Of a stretch of DNA of 64,000 nt, positions 58,201 to 64,000 are shown piece by piece (the first letter of the stretch is position 1; the number at the start of each line of letters is the position of its first letter). This stretch comes from Folioceros fuciformis (taxonomy: Eukaryota > Anthocerotophyta > Anthocerotopsida > Anthocerotales): NCBI GenBank assembly GCA_049999805.1, contig JBNGIO010006231.1, positions 236,973 to 300,972 of the forward strand. The letters run 5' to 3'. Made by a program: the position numbers and the translations under genes. The notes beneath the pieces are model-generated. The model ran no database searches and was not told the origin of the DNA. It was given only the letters and a program-made list of their open reading frames with translations.

Positions 58201-61200
58201 TTATGCCAATGGCACTGAAACAATCGAGTCAGAGGTTGGGGATGAAGACGGTATGTATTGAAATCCTCATAGCCACGTTGGAGTAATTTTATTTGTTTTC
58301 TTCCAGCAGTATCTTGTTGACTTCAGAGCTTATAAACTCTTTTTTAACTTTTGGAAGTTTGCAGGTGGACGAATCAAAAGTGTTATGGTGAAGGAGTCGG
58401 TCGGAGATATGCTGTCAGCCCTGATGGAAGCAGTTCGGACAACAGTTGCCTGTGAATGTGTGTATGTTCGAGCTGCAGCGATCAAGGCCATGATATGGAT
58501 GCAAAGTCAGTATGAGTCAGTTGATGAACTGAAGGCCATCATTGATGGCGAGCTTTCCGACCCAACATGGCCTGCCTCATTGCTGAATGATATACTTCTG
58601 ACACTTCATGCTCGATTTAAGGTGTGTGTAAATGCCGCAGAATTAAAAGCCTGTGAACACATTCTAGCTCATGATGACATTTGAACCACATCAATGGCTG
58701 CAGGCCACACCTGGAATGGCTGTGATCTTACTAGAGATCTCTAGACTTTTTGCAACAAAGTCCCCTGGCAAGATGGACTCAGATGTCTTACAGCTGCTTT
58801 GGAAGGTAGTGCTGGACGTCAAAATATCTCTTTGCCATTATTATTCTGGCTGGCTGTTCCTGTCGGATTTATCCTTCACAATTATGCATTTGCTGTCATT
58901 GACTATTTGACCAGGCTGATTGGTTTCTGGTCTATTATCTACAGACATGCCTCATAGGTTGTGGACCAGAGGGCAAGCACACTGCACTTGAAGCAGTAAC
59001 TGTTGTGCTTGATCTTCCTCCACCGCCTCCAACGTCCATGTCTGTTGCTGACAGATCTGGTACATCAGATCCAAAATCTGCCATTGCATTCCAACGGCTT
59101 GTTCAGGCTGCGGTAGGTTTTACATGTTGAATTTTGTTGCCGGGTTGTGATCAAAGCTGACTGTTGCAATATAACTTGTTTTGAAGGTCTGGTTTCTTGG
59201 TGAAAATGCTAACTACGCAGCAGCTGAGTATGCTTGGGAGTCTGCCACTGCACCTGGGACTGCAATGTTGATGCTCGACAGGGAGAATATGGTGGCTGCA
59301 GCTAGTTCAAGAAATCCAACTCTGGCAGCAGCAATGACTCGTCTCCAGCGCTGTGCTTTGAGTGGGAGTTGGGAGGTCATTTGCACCCAACGCTTTTGTT
59401 GTTGTACTGATTGATCAAGACTGTAATGATGTGCAAGAAGCTCATCATTCTGCTCTTCTTGCAGGTGAGGATTGTAGCTGCCCAAGCTCTGATGACCGTT
59501 GCCATACGATCAGGAGAGCCATACCGGATTCAGATTTATGAGTTTTTGCATGCGCTAGTACGGGGAGGTGATCAAACAAGATTCAGAGATGAGTATTCCA
59601 CCTATGGACAGAATCAGGGGGCAAGTGGAACTGGACTTGGCACTATCCTTTCGCCAATGCTTAGAGTGCTAGATGAAATGTACCGAGCACAAGATCAGTT
59701 AATCAAGTAAGTTGGACGGTATCTACTCTCATGAGGGGAGGAAGTGGATTTAAGAAGCTCAAATAGTGCAGTTAATCTACTTTCTGCTCTGTTATTAACA
59801 GAGATATGAGGCTTCATGATAACAACAAGGAGGAATGGACTGACGAAGAGCTGAAGGCACTGTATGAGACCCATGAACGTCTTCTAGATTTTGTGTCTTG
59901 TTTCTGCTATGTTCCTCGGGGACAATACCTGCCGCTTGGACCAATAAGGTGCTCATCATGCTGGTTAGATTTTCATATTGATGAGTTATGTAACTAACAC
60001 CTGTTAAGGGTATAGCACCTGCCCGGGGCAACTTTGTCGGATGACTGTGCTGGCATGGTGGGTTTTTGCAGTGCAGGGCTGATAAACATTTACAGAAATA
60101 GACACCGTATTGATGTTGCAACGGGTCTGAATGATCCGGCAGTTGCCACGGGAATATCTGATCTTTTGCATTTTACGGGAGATCAGACCATCTACCCCCC
60201 TCCTCAAGTGGAGACACCAGAACCTACCAAACCTAGACTTTATCAACAAGAAGATCAAACAGGAATTTGGTCCATATCATCGCAAGGAATTGACAGGGTA
60301 AGAATATTGCTGCACTGTCTTTTGATATTGGCGTTGTTCAACATGAAGGGGGCGAGCGCTTGCCAACTATTATTCATTGTTTCTAGTTCAGTTGTTCAGG
60401 AAAAACACGCTGTTGAGAATTCTGCAGCATGTGGCTAGTTGACAAGTGTTGCCTGGCAGGTGAATGACTATCTTGGTGGTGCTGGGACTGATGCTCCTGA
60501 TGTGGAGGAAGAAGCTACTGTTGCGCAGGAGTCAGCCAGCTATGACGACATGTGGGCCAAGACACTTCTTGAAGCATCTGATGGGGAGGCACGTGTCTGT
60601 CTGGGAGCAATGTTTTTCTTCTGCTTCGTATCTGAAGATGAAAGCATTCTCAGTTGACTCGTTCTGTCTGTGAAATACACAGGGTGGGGATGGGCACTCA
60701 TCTGGCTCCTCCTCTCCTGGGTCGGAGTCTACTACAATGTCCCGGTATGGAAGTTTGCGGTACCCATCTTTGTTTGGGGGAACACAACCAACTAATGCTG
60801 CTCAGCGGGTTTGTTGTCCATCCCTTTTCCCGTAGCATTCCGTGTGCTTGAATTATGCACTGGCAACCTCTCATAGAACTATTCCATCCGGTACAGGACG
60901 AAAAATATACATCAACCCGCCTCTCTAATGCGTCGGCAACGTCCACTTTGCCTACTTTCCAAGATGCATTGGTAACCCGTCTTGCATTCAGCGGTTGTGT
61001 TTGCTTTCGTTTTAATGACAGCGTTATAAGTACAATGTTTTGTGGCTGCCCGGCCCAATTCTTATGTATCTCATATGTGCAGGCTGGATCTGGTGCAAGG
61101 AAACCTGTGCTTGACACAAGTTTCCCCGTGTCAAATTCATTTGACACCAACTTGCCTGCACAGAACAATGAAGAGTACCTAGACAGCCCACAAGATGATG

Positions 61201-61594
61201 AAAGAGAAGGATTTGGCGTTGCGTTGTATGACTTCACCGCCGGCGGGGAGGATGAGGTGAATAGCTGGCTTGGCTATGTGTTTTGGGCCGTTCGTCATGC
61301 TGGCTACACGCTAACACAGTAGGTTGCACAACTGCAGGTGAATCTGGTGGCAGAAGAAGAGTTGGAAATCAAATATGAAGTCGATGGGTGGTATTTTGTG
61401 AGTGCCTCCTTCTGAGCTCTTTAGTACTTTGGCGGAAATGAGATGATCTTCCACGGTAACGTGTTTCCTTTCAATTCTCCATGCGTTTCCTGAGAATATC
61501 CTTTGTAAATTGTGTGCAGGTGAGAAAAAAGAGGCCTGGTAGAGATGGCAAAATCAGTGGCCTGGTACCAGTTACTTACGTAGACTTCCTGTAG
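55221..61594 (+). CDS. TASH3: TASH3, SH3 subunit of the TPLATE complex
   Basis: Subunit of the plant TPLATE/TSET adaptor complex in clathrin-mediated endocytosis. I place 25 exons: 55221-55436, 55517-55576, 55662-55754, 55868-56090, 56262-56368, 56460-56525, 56679-56779, 56900-56994, 57087-57107, 57226-57321, 57497-57617, 57776-57973, 58063-58250, 58365-58621, 58704-58805, 58945-59112, 59187-59375, 59465-59706, 59802-59948, 60072-60297, 60460-60588, 60683-60808, 61083-61256, 61338-61397 and 61520-61594. They give 1159 residues with all phases consistent, close to the family's length. Most of the protein is an alpha-solenoid trunk; DPAVATGISDLL and ASYDDMWAKTLLE are family-like blocks. The C-terminus is an SH3 domain (FGVALYDFTAGGEDE...DGWYFVRKK...GLVPVTYVDFL). 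Exon 9 is only 21 bp. Intron 21 needs a GC donor. Confidence 0.93.
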
Positions 61595-62008
61595 CTGATT
61601 TCGTGATCTTGTATTCTAGTGTGAAGTGTCAGTCTGGTCATCAGGCTGCCGGTGAGATTTTCACTTAGGCTAGGTATTCATCCCAGAAGAGTCAATTTTT
61701 GAATCAATTTACTCTACAAAATTTAGGCTGTTTATCACTTTTCTCACAAGAAGCGGTACACTCTCGTTTGGATCGGCTACCCATTTGTCACGTACATGTT
61801 TGCGATCGTGTACACGTCGTATAGTATAAGGGGCTTTATAACTATGGGGCACGTCTCAATTCGCCAAAAAAGCACAGGGCTCGCGCTTGTCTTTGACTCT
61901 AGTTCTCCGTACGATGTATGTCTGTCCTAATGTGTGAGACTTTCGGACTTTGTTGGTTGATTTATGCGTGATGTAGTATTGTGGATGATAACAATCTTCT
62001 CAAGAACT
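61595..62008. other. TASH3 3' flank
   Basis: 3' untranslated region and the start of AT-rich intergenic DNA. No other feature was recognised. Confidence 0.45.
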
Positions 62009-62580
62009 TTTGATGGTACCGCTTACTACTTTCCAATATATTTGTGGTCTTGTCTATGATGAACTTGAATCTACAACTATACAAAGGTTCTCTCAAATTA
62101 TTAGCAAGTCATTGCATTGCATTATTGCTAGTCAAGAACAAGTGGCAATAGCTCTCCATCGTTTGGCTCTTAAGGGATTCTACAAAAGCTAAGAGGAATA
62201 GTTTTTGTAGGTACTACCATAGCTTTCGTTTGTGCTCATTATTTCATTCAAGTATTGCTAAAATGTGGTGTGCACCACCTAAGATGGCCAAATTTGTCTT
62301 CCTGACAAAGATAGCCAAATGTGGCACAAGAAGAAGGAATCAAAGAGGATTTAGAATGGGTTTCTTCTTAATTGTATGGGAACCATTGAAGCCATTCACT
62401 TTCCACAAATTAACCAATGGGGGAACAATAGTTTACTTGGTATGGCAATAAAAGCCCTTCAATGGTGGCCATGTAGATCATTGTTGTCCCGGATAAACGG
62501 TTCCTCGATGTGGTTACCAAGTGGGATGGCAAGACCAATGATATAAGTATATTGATGTACTTTGGAGTCTACCGCGTAGC
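62009..62580 (+). mobile_element. PIF/Harbinger-type transposase remnant
   Basis: Broken frames resemble plant Harbinger transposases (DDE_Tnp_4). The first, MVPLTTFQYICGLVYDELES followed by QVAIALHRLALKGFYKS, matches the N-terminal helical part. About 330 bp on, in another frame, PDKRFLDVVTKWDGKTNDISIL matches the block around the second catalytic aspartate. Between them lie stops and frame changes (GTTIAFVCAHYF, MGTIEAIHFP). No terminal repeats were identified. It is a dead copy in AT-rich DNA. Confidence 0.65.
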
Positions 62581-63437
62581 AGTAGTAGAAATTCGATTGA
62601 ATGGTTCTAAGCAAATGATTCTCAGGTTTGAGGTTGAAGAACATACCTCAGGGTATACTCGAAATTCACTTGCCATTCTTCATTGTGCCGATTGCTGAAA
62701 TTAGTCTGTCAACAGCGGATAACAATTTTAATTACAAACAATTCTCTACTCAATGGTTGTGGAACTCCGAGTAGAGGAATGTTTCGATGGCTCCACAACC
62801 ATAGAGGTTACATAAAATCTTTACTTGGATGGTTGTGGATTTATGTAATTGGTTTCATGTGGCTGAGCCACTTGAAAACCAGCCCTTAACCCCTTGGCAT
62901 TGGGCATTAGAGATTTTGTGCCTAAGGCCTAGCCTTTGCCCCCATCCCTGCTAGCACCGAATGTGTGGAGCTCAAGTCCCACTCTCCATGTGGTCAGTAT
63001 GATAGGACACTAGAGTGCCTATTGAACTATACAACCAATGCCTTGTGCTTGTCTTACCAGACATGCAGTGACCTATGTAGCTAAGAACAATATCCTACAC
63101 AAGGATACACATACTGATAAGATTATAATTTGCATTCTCATCGTTGTCGGGTGCAATTAATGTGAACCATATTTTAAACTCAAGCATTGATAATGGTGAA
63201 GACCTCAAAGGTGTCGAAGACCTAATGCAAATCACTAATCAAATGTTTAATAATATTAATAAGTATTAAGAAGTAAAGACCCATGAAGACGCCTAACAGT
63301 CAATGTAACTAATTGTTTGCACATAGAGGACAAACAGTGTACGCCTAATTTAAATTATGATGCAACACACATTTTCAATTCCGACCCTATTGTACATAAT
63401 ACAGTGCTTACATGCAACCACCCACCTCGTGGACATA
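62581..63437. other. AT-rich intergenic DNA
   Basis: Probably old transposon-derived sequence between two elements. No coding frame is recognised. A near-inverted pair, CAATGGTTGTGG at 62751 and CCACAACCAT at 62793, is visible. Confidence 0.4.
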
Positions 63438-63805
63438 CAGTCAGACCCCTCTAATTGGGACCTCTATAAATGGGAACCCCTTTCAAATGGAACGCCCGGG
63501 CTTACTCCCTTGAGTGTGCTACATGCTAAATGGAAAACCCCTCTAATTTTTACATGGGAACCTGTCTCCCAAACATTCAATGTAAGTACACCTCTATAAA
63601 AGGGAAAATACATATTTAAAAAAAATGAAGAAATTATCTTATCATGAGTTATTAAGATTATGTCAAGTTAAAGGCTATCGAGATTATATCATAAAACATA
63701 GACAGTGATCGAGATTGTCATCGAGATTGAGCCTATATATGTAGTAGTTCTGTACACTATGCTTTGTGATCAAAAGCATTGTTCCTAGTACATAAGTTGT
63801 TTCAT

Positions 63806-63875
63806 TGTACAAGTTGTCTTATAATGTTGTAAGTTGTGTTATGGTGTTGTAAGTTACGTTATGGTGTTGTAAGTT
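63806..63875. repeat. 20-bp tandem repeat, about 3.5 copies
   Basis: Unit AAGTTGTGTTATGGTGTTGT with few mismatches, located inside the pogo-like element upstream of its ORF. Confidence 0.8.
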
Positions 63876-63938
63876 GTTGTCTTGCTGTGAGATATTTTGT
63901 ATGTGTTCCTTACCCATTCTCTTTGACGTGTAGGAACA

Positions 63939-64000
63939 ATGCCACCCAAGCCACCGCGCAAGCATGCTACCCTAACGAAGCAACAAAAGAAAGAGGTTTG
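63939..64000 (+). CDS. Start of pogo/CENP-B-like transposase, cut by window edge
   Basis: Twenty codons are visible, beginning MPPKPPRKHATLTKQQKKEV. A short basic leader followed by LTKQQKKEV resembles the start of the CENP-B/psq helix-turn-helix in Tigger and jerky-type transposases. A tract ending GTAG at 63930-63933 could be a splice acceptor just before the ATG. Only its position within the element supports the call. Confidence 0.5.
   Translation, partial: MPPKPPRKHATLTKQQKKEV

Larger units (their letters stand above)
63438..64000 (+). mobile_element. 5' end of a pogo/Tigger-like DNA transposon
   Basis: A TA dinucleotide (63436-63437) is followed by CAGTCAGACCCCTCTAATTG, the form of terminal repeat seen in Tc1/mariner-pogo-Tigger elements (TA target site, CAGT start). 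Variants of the motif CCTCTATAAATGGGAAC recur at 63458, 63536 and 63588, as subterminal repeats do. A coding region begins at 63939. The element leaves the window at the right edge, so its other end and its integrity cannot be judged. Confidence 0.65.

Overview
This window is nuclear DNA of a land plant with short introns (mostly 75-130 bp) and closely spaced genes. The gene set is plant-specific: a cellulose synthase, two long PPR proteins of the organelle RNA-editing class, a TASH3 subunit of the TPLATE complex, an IMK-type LRR receptor kinase, ginkbilobin-like secreted proteins, and an intron-containing tRNA-Tyr. Small introns, large PLS-class PPR genes and a compact layout suggest a seed-free plant. 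A hornwort-like bryophyte is my best guess and a lycophyte is the main alternative, but this is inference only. Three runs of N (400, 100 and 100 bases) mark assembly gaps.

Layout. 0.4-1.9 kb (-): calcineurin-like metallophosphoesterase, 6 exons. 2.6-4.8 kb (-): single-exon LRR receptor-like pseudokinase. 5.9-11.4 kb (-): RBBP6/PQT3-type ubiquitin ligase (DWNN, CCHC knuckle, RING, SR-rich tail) crossing the 400-N gap, with its 5' exons in a strongly AT-rich block. 13.7-15.1 kb (+): proteasome deubiquitinase RPN11. 15.5-17.7 kb (+): two small secreted Gnk2-domain proteins. 17.9-19.9 kb (-): DCN1-like neddylation factor. 21.7-26.4 kb (-): CesA, 14 exons and 1100 residues. 26.4-36 kb: about 9.7 kb without a recognisable gene, rich in simple repeats. 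36-40 kb (-): PPR-E protein and a 74-residue conserved membrane protein. 41.8-42.5 kb (-): secreted double-domain potato-inhibitor-I-like protein. 42.9-45.9 kb (-): tyrosyl-DNA phosphodiesterase TDP1, 14 exons. 46.06 kb (+): tRNA-Tyr. 46.4-47.3 kb (-): broken CapA/PgsA-like gene. 48.7-50.3 kb (-): Rab1/RabD GTPase with one exon lost in a gap. 51.6-54.5 kb (-): second PPR protein, divergent from the 25-exon TASH3 gene at 55.2-61.6 kb (+). 62-64 kb: AT-rich DNA with a Harbinger-type transposase remnant and the start of a pogo/Tigger-like element that runs off the window.

The genes do not form a pathway. RPN11, the DCN1-like factor and the RBBP6-like ligase all act on ubiquitin or NEDD8, while CesA, Rab1 and TASH3 all serve the cell surface and membrane traffic. 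Eukaryotic linkage alone does not imply cooperation. The most unusual observations are four introns that can only be placed with a GC donor, a base-composition break inside the RBBP6-like gene, a recurrent insertion at the same place in the repeats of both PPR proteins, the double-domain inhibitor, and the decayed CapA-like gene.
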